A DNA stretch of 64,000 bases from Rhizobium sophorae (GTDB lineage: Bacteria; Pseudomonadota; Alphaproteobacteria; Rhizobiales; Rhizobiaceae): NCBI RefSeq assembly GCF_013087515.1, contig NZ_JABFCN010000055.1, forward strand, positions 142,704 to 206,703, written 5' to 3'. A model generated the notes under the pieces. It ran no database searches and was not told where the DNA came from. It saw only the letters and a list, made by a program, of their open reading frames with translations. Shown piece by piece: positions 1-8,980 of this stretch. The translations under genes and the position numbers were made by a program. Each line of letters starts with the position of its first letter. Position 1 is the stretch's first letter.

Positions 1-1342
1 AGGCGTCGCTGACGAAACCGGAGCAGTCGACGCCGAGGATGTTGGATTGCGGCGCGCTCTTGGTGCAGACGTTGCCGGCGGTCTGGCCCTTTTCGACGCC
101 GCCGATGAAATTTTCGAGCGGCGTCTTGCAGCCCCAGCAGTAGGGAACACCCTTGACCGTCTGACCGCGCTTGCCGATCAGGTAGATCGGTCGGCGCAGC
201 CGGTTCATGTTGACGCAGCCCGGGCCGGGATCCTTGCCATAGGCGGTTGATGTCACCATCCAATTCAGCGTCTCGAAGCCGATTGCCCGCTCGATGACGT
301 CGTTGCGCGATTTCGGCACGATCGCCACCTTCGGCATCTTGCCGGGCTTGCCGGCAGTCGGCTGCTTGGCCGGGCGGGCGACGGCAAGCTTGCGGCCGGG
401 CTCCCGGCCGTCGAGCCGCAGCACCTGCGCCCGGCTTTCCAGCGATCTCAAATAGAGCACGTCGCCGCGCGGGCCGATCGCCATGAAGCGCCTGGAGAAT
501 ACCGTGCCCGGTTCGATCGGCAGGTCGTAGACCCGGTCCATCACCCCGTTCGGCGTGAAGCGCACCACCAGCATGCCGGTGCGCTCGGGCCGGTCTGCGG
601 GCACAAGCTCGACCAGCGCATAGGGCCTGCCTGTCGTGTCGATGTCGAGAAGTTCGACGGTGCCGATCCGCCCTTCCGAGGCGAGCTGCAGCGAGAGAAA
701 ATTCTCCTCCGAGCTGCTTCGCCGCAGCAGGATTTCCGCCTTGTCGTTTGCGGCCGCCCGGACCTCCGCAACGATATCGCCGAGCCCGCGGCTCGGCACA
801 TATTGAATGATCGGCGGGCGGGCCTCGGGCCGGCTGGTGCTGCGGCCGATCTCGTCGATGATGCTGTTCAGCGGCCCCGGCGATACCGAGCCCATCGAGG
901 CGAAGACCGAGCGGGTGTAGTCGTCGGCATCACCGCCGCCGTCGACGGCGCGCAGCGTCTGCGATCGGCCGTCGGCATCGGTGGAGCGCTCGAGCGGCAC
1001 GACGCCGTCCGACCAGAGGTAAAGTTCGTTGTGAACGACGGCGAGATCCTCCGGCGTGGCATTTTTCGGCAGCGGCAGGATCTCAGGCTCGGCTTGCGAA
1101 CGTTCGGCGTCGACGGCGAGCACGCGGCCGTTGTTCTGGTCGAGGATGTAGATCGTGCCGTCGTCGCCGACGGTGATCGCCGCCGGCCCGGATGCCTCCG
1201 CTTCCTCGTTGGAAGAGATGATGCCGACCGAACGCGCGCCGTCGCCGCCGCGAAGCTCGATGATTGTCGTATCTTTGGCCAAAACCGGCGAGGCGACCGC
1301 AAGTGCCGCGGCAAACAAAATATGCGACCCAAAACCACGCAT
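1..1342 (-). CDS. Exported propeller-like protein with NlpC/P60-like C-terminus (3' truncated by window)
   Basis: One uninterrupted minus-strand frame runs from an ATG at 1342 to the window edge (447 codons seen, no stop). Residues 1-22 form a signal peptide ending ASPVLA. The next ~300 residues contain propeller-like strands such as DDGTIYILDQNNGRVLAVD, resembling NHL/YVTN-type beta-propellers. A Lys/Pro-rich linker follows. The last visible stretch has GVPYCWGC and then GVDCSGFVSDA, which resembles the PYxWGG and DCSGF motifs around the catalytic Cys of NlpC/P60 peptidoglycan peptidases. The catalytic His would lie outside the window. The gene is divergent from the 1503 gene. The envelope-peptidase role is inferred; the propeller call is weaker than the DCSGF call. 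Confidence 0.75.
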   Translation of the reverse strand, partial: MRGFGSHILFAAALAVASPVLAKDTTIIELRGGDGARSVGIISSNEEAEASGPAAITVGDDGTIYILDQNNGRVLAVDAERSQAEPEILPLPKNATPEDLAVVHNELYLWSDGVVPLERSTDADGRSQTLRAVDGGGDADDYTRSVFASMGSVSPGPLNSIIDEIGRSTSRPEARPPIIQYVPSRGLGDIVAEVRAAANDKAEILLRRSSSEENFLSLQLASEGRIGTVELLDIDTTGRPYALVELVPADRPERTGMLVVRFTPNGVMDRVYDLPIEPGTVFSRRFMAIGPRGDVLYLRSLESRAQVLRLDGREPGRKLAVARPAKQPTAGKPGKMPKVAIVPKSRNDVIERAIGFETLNWMVTSTAYGKDPGPGCVNMNRLRRPIYLIGKRGQTVKGVPYCWGCKTPLENFIGGVEKGQTAGNVCTKSAPQSNILGVDCSGFVSDA

Positions 1343-1502
1343 TGCCTCGACCCCCGGCATCATGCTCTGTGACCGTCAAGTCTTTAAAATGGTAGGCTAG
1401 ATATGACCTCTCAGCAAGCCGTTGCTTTCCAAACGATTTGGAGATCTGCGCCCGCGATAGTACAAGAACATCGTCTCGAAGATTTGTCGGCAGGAAATGC
1501 TT

Positions 1503-2093
1503 ATGCTGGAATGGAACGGTGACGAACTGGCGCTCGACATAAGCTTGCTGGAGCAGGTTCGCGCGGCAAGAATAAACTTCTCAGATCGCGTCTGCGCCGC
1601 CTCGGCCGGCAAGGACGACAAGCATCTGGCGCAGTTGCGCTCGGAGCCAACCTATCTGATGGCCGAGTTCCTCTATTCGATGAAGGTCTTCGGCATCAGC
1701 ACCGCCGAAGATATCGAACGCTTCGCCGATCTGCACAATGATTACGTGGTTTCGCTGACCCGCGATCCGGCCAAGCTGCAGCGTCTGGGGCTCTCGCAGG
1801 ATCGTGCGCTCGCATCGATGTTCACCGCCGACACCAAGCCGCGGCTGATCCAGAACTGGGCAGAAAAAGCCGGCGCGATCGACCAATCCAATCTTGCCCG
1901 TTTTCTTGTCGCGGTGATGTCGAGCGAGACCTGTCGCAAGACGTTGATCGATTTCGAGACGGCGGGCTTCATGCAGCGCAAGCGCTCGCCCTACGGCACC
2001 ATGGTCGTCTGGTCGACCGGAATGATCGAGGAGATTTTCGGGGAGATGCTGCGTGATCTGCGCCTTAGCCTGCAGCAATTGAAGATCCTGTAA
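1503..2093 (+). CDS. Hypothetical protein, possible winged-helix regulator
   Basis: This is a soluble protein of about 196 aa with no signal peptide or membrane segment. The C-terminal third contains SSETCRKTLIDFETAGFMQ, then RKRSPYGTMVVWSTG. This looks like the recognition helix and beta-wing of a MarR/GntR-like winged helix, but I cannot name the family. ATG 1503 is chosen because AGGAA lies 6 nt upstream; ATG 1497 is also in frame. It diverges from the exported NlpC/P60-like gene and precedes the protease cluster, so a regulatory role for that locus is possible but unproven. Confidence 0.7.
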   Translation: MLEWNGDELALDISLLEQVRAARINFSDRVCAASAGKDDKHLAQLRSEPTYLMAEFLYSMKVFGISTAEDIERFADLHNDYVVSLTRDPAKLQRLGLSQDRALASMFTADTKPRLIQNWAEKAGAIDQSNLARFLVAVMSSETCRKTLIDFETAGFMQRKRSPYGTMVVWSTGMIEEIFGEMLRDLRLSLQQLKIL

Positions 2094-2263
2094 TGCATGT
2101 CGCCCGGAAGTGTGCAAGCGGGGGCTCAGCGCAGTTGCCAGCCGATTTCAACCCTCCCAATCGATTGGCACTGAGCGCCGTTGCCTTCCTTCCGGCCTCT
2201 CCCTATTGTCGCTCTGCTTGCGCTCTTGCGGCGCGCATCAGGTTGATAACGGATTTGACGACG

Positions 2264-2641
2264 ATGACGAAATCCTGGCTCATGACCTTGTCGATCAGCC
2301 TTCTGCTGGCGCTGCAGATACCGGAGCTCGCGCATTCCGGCCCGGCCGAAGACGCGCTTGCGGCGCGAAACCCCTCGCTGGCAGCGCTGCGTCAACATGA
2401 CGAGAAGGCCTTTGCTGCAGCAACTGCGATCATCGCCGAACACGAACGCGCCAAGGGGTTGACGCCCGGCGAGGCGAAGCTGCCCGATGCGACCTCGCCC
2501 GGCCGCGACATGGGCTCAGGCCCCGGCAAGGAATTCACGGTCGACAATCCGGATATCCTCTGGCTCTACAATTCCTCGCCCGAGGGAATGAGCGACCTGA
2601 TCTCGATTTTGAAATCAGCCGGGCAGAAACCTAAGAACTAA
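2264..2641 (+). CDS. Small exported hypothetical protein
   Basis: A 125-aa protein starting at ATG 2264. The N-terminus has a Lys followed by a hydrophobic stretch (LMTLSISLLLALQI), then LAHSG, giving a likely signal peptide cleaved near residue 24. The mature part is charged, Ala-rich and without recognisable motifs or Cys pairs. The same frame is open upstream to 2093, but that extension has atypical composition and would bury the signal peptide. It lies between the putative winged-helix gene and the OmpA/caspase cluster on the same strand. Function unknown. Confidence 0.6.
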   Translation: MTKSWLMTLSISLLLALQIPELAHSGPAEDALAARNPSLAALRQHDEKAFAAATAIIAEHERAKGLTPGEAKLPDATSPGRDMGSGPGKEFTVDNPDILWLYNSSPEGMSDLISILKSAGQKPKN

Positions 2642-2851
2642 CCGCCTCCTCGCAGTTGGAATTGACTATAACAGGCACCGGATATTCCAGAGCGTGAGTC
2701 TTGCTCACGTCTTGCCTTGGCGGATTCTTCCAGGCTCCAAATAATTTGTAACCCTCCCTCAAGCAAGACAGGCGAAGCCATCCCAATTTCGCCAGTCAGT
2801 GCTATTCTCATCTTCAACACAGTGTGAGATGTTCGAAGAGGAGGTTTTCCA

Positions 2852-4801
2852 ATGCCGAACCGCAAAGCCATCCTGGCAGCAGCCACCTTCCTTTCGTTTT
2901 TTTCGGTGGTTCCCGCCGTCGAGGCGCAGAACGAACGCACATTGACCGAAGCGCCGGCGCAGACTGGGCCTGTCAGCATCACCTTCGACCGCGCGGAAGC
3001 CAAATACGCCATCGGCGAAGTTGTCGGCCTCTTCATCCAGTCGACCGAGAACGCTTATGTCACGGTGCTGAACGTCTCGCCGAACGGCGCGGTCGTGAAG
3101 CTTTTCCCGAACAAATACCAGACCGACGCCCTTGTCAGCGCCGGCAAGCGCGTGCAGGTGCCGGATCCGGCAAGCGGCGCCAGGCTGCAAGTTTCTGGCC
3201 CGGTGGGCCAGGAGCAGATCAAAGTCTTCTATTCCTCCAAGCCGCTCAACATCTTCGCCGATCTCGGCGGCAGCGGTGGCGGCATGTTCCGCTCGATCGA
3301 CGGTGGCATGGATGCCGTTTCCCGCAGCCTTGAAGAAGCCCGCAGCCTCGGCACCAAGATCAGCAGCAAGACGCTGATGCTGACGACGGTCGATAGCCTG
3401 GCTGCCATCCCCCCCGTCGCAGCCGCCCCCGCAGCCAAACCGGTCGAGCAGGCTGCAAAGCCGCCCGTTGCGCCGAAACCTGCGGCCGCTCCGAAACCGA
3501 AGCCGGTAACGAAACAGGAAGTCGCCAAGAAGCCGGAAACGGTCGTGGAAAAGCCGAAGCCGGCAGCCCCGAAAAAGGTCGCGCCGAAGCCCGTCGAGCA
3601 GGCAACACAACAGCCGCCGAAGAAATACAAGATCGTCACCAATCTGGCGCCCGGCCAGGAGCTTGCCGCCGACGAACTGGAGCTGATCGGTCCGGCCGAT
3701 ACCACCTCATCCACCCGGCCGACCCAGTATAAACAGCCGACGCAGTACAAGCAGCCGAGCCAGTCTTCGCAGACGAAGATGCCGAAACTGCCGATGCCGC
3801 AGATCAAGATGCCGCAGTTCAAGCTTCCCGGCGGTTTCAGTATCAAGATGCCGCAGCTGAACCTCGGCCGTTCGGCCGAACCTGATCAAGCCGGCGAGGA
3901 GATCGAGGTAGCAAACGCCGATACACCTGTTTGCACCGCGCTTCTCGACAAGCTGAACACCGCCGTTGCCGCCAAGGATATCAGCGCTGCCGCAGCTGAA
4001 GCCGATGCGATCGCCGTCAGCGCCGATTGCGGCCAGTTCCAGATAAATGCCCAGCGCCGCGTCGCAGCCCTCAGGCTTTCCGCAGCCCAGGAGATGATGG
4101 CCGCCAACCAGCCGGTCGCCAATTATGAGCCGCTGCTTGTCGCCGCCGACAGCCCGCAGGTGCTCTGGCAGGCCTCCGCCACGCTCGGCGAGATCTATTT
4201 CTCCGCCCGCCGCTTCGCCGATGCCGCCGCCGATTACCAGCAGGCGATCGAGATCATCAAGAACGAGACCCGCACGCCGAAGGCACCGCCCGCCGAGACG
4301 ATCTCCGATCTCATCCAGCGCGCCGCCCAGGCCCGCATCCTTGCCGCCAACCCGACGAGCGATAATCCGCAAGGCAGCTTCGTGCCGGCCGAGAAGGATC
4401 ACCGCAGCGGCGTGCTCGGCGGCATCTATTCCGAGAATGTGCGCGGCATCGTGCCGGTCTCCATTCCGGTTCCGATCACCTTCGACTTCAACAAGTCGAG
4501 CTTCACCTCGATCGGCACCGAAGCCGCTGAGGAGCTGCTGGATGCGCTGAAGGAGCAGAAGCCGGGCCGCATCATCCTCGTCGGTCATACCGACCGGCGC
4601 GGCAGTGACGACTATAATCAGAAGCTGTCCGAGCGCCGTGCTCAGGCCGTTGCCGATTTCCTGAAGAGCCACGGCCTCGACGCGACAATCGACGCCGAAG
4701 GCCGCGGAGCATCCGAGCCGGTGGACGTCACGGCAACTGCAAACCTCACCGAAGACGATGTCGATGCGCTGAACCGCCGCGTCGAATGGCGCCGCGAATA
4801 G
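2852..4801 (+). CDS. Exported DUF4384/OmpA-family protein
   Basis: A 649-aa envelope protein. A signal peptide (residues 1-25, ending VEAQ) is followed by a DUF4384-like domain (about 45-130, with AYVTVLNVSPNGAVVKLFPN). Next come a Lys/Pro/Ala-rich linker (about 185-265), a QYKQPTQYKQP and K-M-P-rich low-complexity stretch (about 288-335), a TPR-like helical region (about 425-475), and a C-terminal OmpA peptidoglycan-binding domain (about 535-649, with the conserved TFDFNKSSF, GHTDRRGSDDYN and LSERRA motifs). GAGGAGG lies just upstream of ATG 2852. It is first in a tight plus-strand cluster with the caspase, trypsin-caspase and serpin genes. It probably tethers the system to peptidoglycan (inference). 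Confidence 0.88.
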   Translation: MPNRKAILAAATFLSFFSVVPAVEAQNERTLTEAPAQTGPVSITFDRAEAKYAIGEVVGLFIQSTENAYVTVLNVSPNGAVVKLFPNKYQTDALVSAGKRVQVPDPASGARLQVSGPVGQEQIKVFYSSKPLNIFADLGGSGGGMFRSIDGGMDAVSRSLEEARSLGTKISSKTLMLTTVDSLAAIPPVAAAPAAKPVEQAAKPPVAPKPAAAPKPKPVTKQEVAKKPETVVEKPKPAAPKKVAPKPVEQATQQPPKKYKIVTNLAPGQELAADELELIGPADTTSSTRPTQYKQPTQYKQPSQSSQTKMPKLPMPQIKMPQFKLPGGFSIKMPQLNLGRSAEPDQAGEEIEVANADTPVCTALLDKLNTAVAAKDISAAAAEADAIAVSADCGQFQINAQRRVAALRLSAAQEMMAANQPVANYEPLLVAADSPQVLWQASATLGEIYFSARRFADAAADYQQAIEIIKNETRTPKAPPAETISDLIQRAAQARILAANPTSDNPQGSFVPAEKDHRSGVLGGIYSENVRGIVPVSIPVPITFDFNKSSFTSIGTEAAEELLDALKEQKPGRIILVGHTDRRGSDDYNQKLSERRAQAVADFLKSHGLDATIDAEGRGASEPVDVTATANLTEDDVDALNRRVEWRRE

Positions 4802-4824
4802 GCCGGGCGAGGAGGAGTTTGGCC

Positions 4825-6441
4825 ATGACCGCATTCGTCTCCATGGCCGCAGCACTTGCCCTCCTCACCATGGCGGCCACCGACAGCCTGGCAAAGGTGA
4901 TCGAGGCGCCAGCGCGTGGTGCGGTCAGGGCCGTGCTGATCGGCATCGACCTCTACCGCAACGTTCCGCCGCTGCACGGCGCCGTCGCCGATGCCGAGGA
5001 CCTTTCGCTTTCGCTGCGCTCGGTCGGCGTCGAGGACATGACGCTGCTGAAGAATAGTACTGCCGACCGCGAGGGCATCTTCCATGCGATCGAGGCCGTG
5101 ACGGAAAGGGCAGGGCCCGGCGACCTGATCGTGCTCGGCATCGCCGGCCACGGGTCGAGCGAGCCGGAGCGCGTCAAGGGCTCGAAACCGAGCGGCCGCG
5201 ACGAGGTCTATATCCTTGCAGGCTTCGACACCCGGCTGCCGGGATCGCGCGAGCGCATCTTCGGCGACGAGTTCAAGGCGTTGATCCGCAATATCGAGGC
5301 CAAGGGCGCCGACGTCGTCTTCATCGCCGATACCTGCCATGCCGGCGGCATGACCCGCGACGTCGATCCGCGCGGCGCCGAGATCTCCTGGCGTCAGGCG
5401 CCGTCCTATACGATCGAGGAAGACGATCTCGCGCCGATTTCGACCACGGCGGATGCGCTGTCTACTGGCTTCGATTTCAAGCGGCTGACCTTTCTCGCCG
5501 CCGTCGACGAGAACACCAAGTCGCCCGAGATCACCATTCCCGGCATTCCGCAGAAACGCGGCGCGCTGAGCTATGCCACCGCCCGCGCCTTCGAAGGGGC
5601 AGCCGACCGCAACGGCGACGGCGCCGTCAGCCGCCGCGAACTGTTCGAATATGTGCGCCAGGCCGTCTACCAGTTCACCAACCAGCGGCAGAACATCTTT
5701 ACCGAAAGCCCGCCCGGAACCGATCTCGATCGCGCCGTCGTCTATAATTTCGAAGGGGCGGGGGCACAGGCGGCGGCGGAGAAATCAAACACACCGCTGC
5801 CCGCCGAGTCCGCGCCGATCAGCGTTGCCGCCCTCGGCTCCGAGCCGGTGCTGCAGGGGATCGACCCCGCCGTCACGCCGTTCAAGCTGACGGAGGGTGC
5901 TGATGCTGAACTCGTCTTCGACCCCGAAAAGCACGAGGCGATTGCCGGCGGCGATGTCGTCGCCTCCGGCGTCGGCGCCGGCGACATGCCTTTCGTCGTC
6001 GACCGGATGGCCGCGCTCGATGCGCTGAAGCGGCTGTCGGAGACAAACCCGCAGACCGTGCGCGTGACGCCTTCCGATATCGTCCATCGCGAAGGTGAGC
6101 GCGTCGGCGTCACGGTGTCCGATATATCAGGCCGCAAGCTCGTGCTCTTCGACGTCACCGGCGATGGAACCGTGCAGTTCCTCTATCCCGGTGAGAAGGA
6201 GGTCGATGCCGAGATGTCTCAAACCTTCGATCTCGATCTTTCCGTCGTCGCACCTTTCGGCACGGACCTGCTCGTTGCCGTCACCTCTGAAACCCCGATG
6301 CCCGAACTGATTGAATTCCTGAAGCAGAACGACCGGCGCCGCACCGCCGGCAATATCGCCAAACGCCTCGGCGAATTCCTGCCCGAGGGCGCGCGCGTCG
6401 GATTTACGGTCCTCTATACCTCCGCCGGAGCCAAGCTATGA
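4825..6441 (+). CDS. Exported caspase-like (C14) peptidase with EF-hand-like loop and DUF4384
   Basis: A 538-aa protein. ATG 4825 follows GGAGGAG and begins a signal peptide (AALALLTMAATDSLAK); the longer 4786 start would overlap the OmpA gene and weaken the signal. The caspase p20-like domain (about 30-250) starts VRAVLIGIDLY and carries the catalytic pair: His109 in GIAGHGSSE and Cys171 in IADTCHAGG. Residues 261-272 (DRNGDGAVSRRE) match the EF-hand calcium loop. The C-terminal third contains a DUF4384-like domain (VLFDVTGDGTVQFLYPGE). Its stop overlaps the next start (ATGA), indicating co-translation. Orthocaspases cleave after Arg/Lys; export of this one to the periplasm is inferred from the signal peptide. 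Confidence 0.88.
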   Translation: MTAFVSMAAALALLTMAATDSLAKVIEAPARGAVRAVLIGIDLYRNVPPLHGAVADAEDLSLSLRSVGVEDMTLLKNSTADREGIFHAIEAVTERAGPGDLIVLGIAGHGSSEPERVKGSKPSGRDEVYILAGFDTRLPGSRERIFGDEFKALIRNIEAKGADVVFIADTCHAGGMTRDVDPRGAEISWRQAPSYTIEEDDLAPISTTADALSTGFDFKRLTFLAAVDENTKSPEITIPGIPQKRGALSYATARAFEGAADRNGDGAVSRRELFEYVRQAVYQFTNQRQNIFTESPPGTDLDRAVVYNFEGAGAQAAAEKSNTPLPAESAPISVAALGSEPVLQGIDPAVTPFKLTEGADAELVFDPEKHEAIAGGDVVASGVGAGDMPFVVDRMAALDALKRLSETNPQTVRVTPSDIVHREGERVGVTVSDISGRKLVLFDVTGDGTVQFLYPGEKEVDAEMSQTFDLDLSVVAPFGTDLLVAVTSETPMPELIEFLKQNDRRRTAGNIAKRLGEFLPEGARVGFTVLYTSAGAKL

Positions 6442-8969
6442 GCACGTCGATCAGCAGGGTCCTCAATATTGCGTCCGTCATGCTGCTTCTGGCGACTCCT
6501 ACGCTGGCGCAGCAGGACACCGATTTTGCCGGCGAGGATGGCGGGCGTGTCATTGGCGGCCAGGCGGCTAAAAAGGGCGAATGGCCCTGGCAGGTGAAGA
6601 TCCTGGCGCCCGACCCCGAACAGCGCGGCCGCTTTGGCGGCCATTGCGGCGGCTCGCTGATCGCACCGCGCTGGATATTGACGGCCGCCCATTGCGTCAC
6701 CAGCGGCCGCTCCGGCAAGCAGGATCTCTTTGCCCGCGACCTGCTGATCGTCGAGGGCAAGTCGAAGATCGACAAGGTGATCGCGGTCGACGGGCCTGAC
6801 AAGCCGGGGCTTGCCGTGGAAGAGGTGATCATTCACGAAGATTTCGACCGCAAGGTCTTTGCCAACGACATCGCCCTCATCAAGCTGAGCGAGCCCGCTA
6901 AATCGAAGCCGGCGATCCTTGCCTCAGCCTCGGATGACGAAGTGGAGGCCGCCGGCCACCCCGCCGTCGTCACCGGCTGGGGCTACACCAAGGCCGATCA
7001 CGGCTGGGACGACAAATACCTGCCGACCGAGCTGCAGGAAGTGGAACTCCCGATCGTCCCGCGCGAGGACTGCCGCGCCGCCTATCGCGACAGTTCGATG
7101 CGCATGAACCCGATCGACGAGCGCAATGTCTGCGCCGGTTATGCCGAAGGCGGCAAGGACGCCTGCCAGGGCGACAGCGGCGGACCGCTCGTTGCCCAGC
7201 GTCCCGACAAGCGCTGGATCCAGCTCGGCATCGTCAGCTGGGGTGCGGGCTGCGCCGAAGCCGAGCATTACGGCGTCTATACCCGTGTTGCCGCCTTCCG
7301 CGACTGGATCGCCGCAAAGACCGACGGCGACGTGCCGAATGTTGAAGGGTCTGCTGCCGGCGATCAGGTCGCGTCCACTACCACCGGTGGCGGGACGAAG
7401 CAGCAGCAGTCCGGGCAGAAAACGGCCAACCTCGCCATCACCACCCCGCCCGCCGGCGATACTGCGCCGGCCGGCACGACCGAAACGCCTGCCGCCGACA
7501 CGCCCGCCGGCGATACCTCACCGGCAAACCAGCCCGTCGCCGACGAACCCGCCGTGCAGCCCCCGGTCGTCCAGACGCCGGTGATCGAAAGCTCGCCCGG
7601 CGACCGCGCCCTGTTGATCGGCATCGACGATTACGAGATGCGCGAGGCGAAACTGACCGGCTCTGCCACCGATGTGAAAGCGATGCAGGTCTTCCTCGCC
7701 AAGACGCTCGCCTACCGCCCGGAACAGATCCATACGCTGACCAATCGCAAGGCGACCCGCGAGGCGATTCTTGCCGAAATCGACGACTGGCTGGTGCGCC
7801 AGTCGACCCCCGGAAGCCGCGTCTTCCTCTATTTCAGCGGCCAGGGTTCGGAAGAAATGGGCGCCGAGGCGACGACCAGCCCGACGCTGGTGGCAGCCGA
7901 TGCCAAGCTGCTGCGCGAGGGCGGCAAGGTAACTGTCACCAACCAGATCCGCGAAACAGAGATCGCCGCAAGGCTGAACAGCCTCAAGGACCGCCGCGTC
8001 ACCCTGCTGATCGATGCCTGCCATGTCGGGCCCGGCAGCCGTAGCGCGGTGGCAGCACCTTCCGGCACCGTGCGTTGCCTCGGCCCGGCGCTGGCAGCGC
8101 TCGAGCCCCCGAACAAGTCAGGCAAGGAAGCCAAATTCTCCTTCGGCGGCGAAAACGCCATGGTCTGGTCGGCCGTCAACGCGGGGCAGTGGGCCCTTGT
8201 CGACCGCGAGGCCAAGCCGGCGCTCGGCGTCTTTACCCGCCACTTCATCGAAGGTGTGCAGGATGGCGTGGCGCGCGCAGCCGACAAGCCGAATATCAGC
8301 AATGCCGCGCTTCTCGATTATGTCCGGCGCAAATCGGACGAATATTGCCGGACGCATGCAGAGGATTGCCGCTTCACGCCGGTCCCGCAATTTTATGGCC
8401 AGCCGGATGCGCTCGGCCGGGATGTCATCACCGGCGAGGAGGCAAAGACGCCGGTCGCTGCCGTCGAGAACACGCTGAAGAGCGACAATGAGGCGGGCGT
8501 CGCCGTCGACGTGCTGCCCGGCACCGCGGTCAGCATCGGCGACAAGGTGGCGATGCGTGTCTCCACCAAAAAGTCCGGCTACCTGATCCTGGTCGATATC
8601 GACGCCTCCGGCAAGCTGACGCAGCTTTACCCGAACAAGCGCTCGATGGGCTTGAAGCCGACCGCCAAAAGCGGCGACAACCGGCTCGATCCTGCCCGGC
8701 CGGTCGTCGTGCCCGATGCGCGCAATCCCTATACCGGCTTCGAATATGTGGTGGAGGGGCCGGCAGGGGTCGGCATGGTCGTTGCCATCCTCAGCGACAA
8801 GCCGATCGAAGTGCTCGACCTGCCCGATGTGCCGACGCCGCTCGCCGGCCAGCGCGCCGCCTTCAACTATGTCTACGATCTCGCCCGAAGCCTCAGGATC
8901 GTCGGCGACGACGAGAACGGCGCCCAGGGCAAATGGTCGTTCGATTCCAAATTTTATCGCATCCGCTGA
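6438..8969 (+). CDS. Secreted trypsin (S1A) - pseudocaspase - DUF4384 fusion
   Basis: An 843-aa protein. After a signal peptide comes a short propeptide ending GGR before VIGG, the classical trypsin activation site. The S1A domain (about 36-290) has the full triad: His85 (TAAHC), Asp144 (NDIALIKL), Ser247 (GDSGGP). Asp241 sits six residues before the Ser, the trypsin Arg/Lys-specificity position. A Thr/Pro/Ala-rich linker (about 300-385) leads to a caspase-like domain (about 388-640, DRALLIGIDDY). Its Cys528 (IDACHVG) is kept, but the catalytic His is Gln469 (YFSGQGSE), so it is probably inactive. A DUF4384-like domain ends the protein (YLILVDIDASGKLTQLYPN). The start overlaps the caspase stop and the serpin gene follows after 11 nt. 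Confidence 0.9.
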   Translation: MSTSISRVLNIASVMLLLATPTLAQQDTDFAGEDGGRVIGGQAAKKGEWPWQVKILAPDPEQRGRFGGHCGGSLIAPRWILTAAHCVTSGRSGKQDLFARDLLIVEGKSKIDKVIAVDGPDKPGLAVEEVIIHEDFDRKVFANDIALIKLSEPAKSKPAILASASDDEVEAAGHPAVVTGWGYTKADHGWDDKYLPTELQEVELPIVPREDCRAAYRDSSMRMNPIDERNVCAGYAEGGKDACQGDSGGPLVAQRPDKRWIQLGIVSWGAGCAEAEHYGVYTRVAAFRDWIAAKTDGDVPNVEGSAAGDQVASTTTGGGTKQQQSGQKTANLAITTPPAGDTAPAGTTETPAADTPAGDTSPANQPVADEPAVQPPVVQTPVIESSPGDRALLIGIDDYEMREAKLTGSATDVKAMQVFLAKTLAYRPEQIHTLTNRKATREAILAEIDDWLVRQSTPGSRVFLYFSGQGSEEMGAEATTSPTLVAADAKLLREGGKVTVTNQIRETEIAARLNSLKDRRVTLLIDACHVGPGSRSAVAAPSGTVRCLGPALAALEPPNKSGKEAKFSFGGENAMVWSAVNAGQWALVDREAKPALGVFTRHFIEGVQDGVARAADKPNISNAALLDYVRRKSDEYCRTHAEDCRFTPVPQFYGQPDALGRDVITGEEAKTPVAAVENTLKSDNEAGVAVDVLPGTAVSIGDKVAMRVSTKKSGYLILVDIDASGKLTQLYPNKRSMGLKPTAKSGDNRLDPARPVVVPDARNPYTGFEYVVEGPAGVGMVVAILSDKPIEVLDLPDVPTPLAGQRAAFNYVYDLARSLRIVGDDENGAQGKWSFDSKFYRIR

Positions 8970-8980
8970 AGGAGCGAACC

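Noticed and set aside
2093..2263. In-frame N-terminal extension of the 2264 gene
   Set aside because: The extension would place a signal peptide in mid-protein and has no ribosome site.
4786..4824. Earlier start for the caspase gene
   Set aside because: It overlaps the OmpA gene and pushes the signal peptide inward; ATG 4825 has GGAGGAG upstream.
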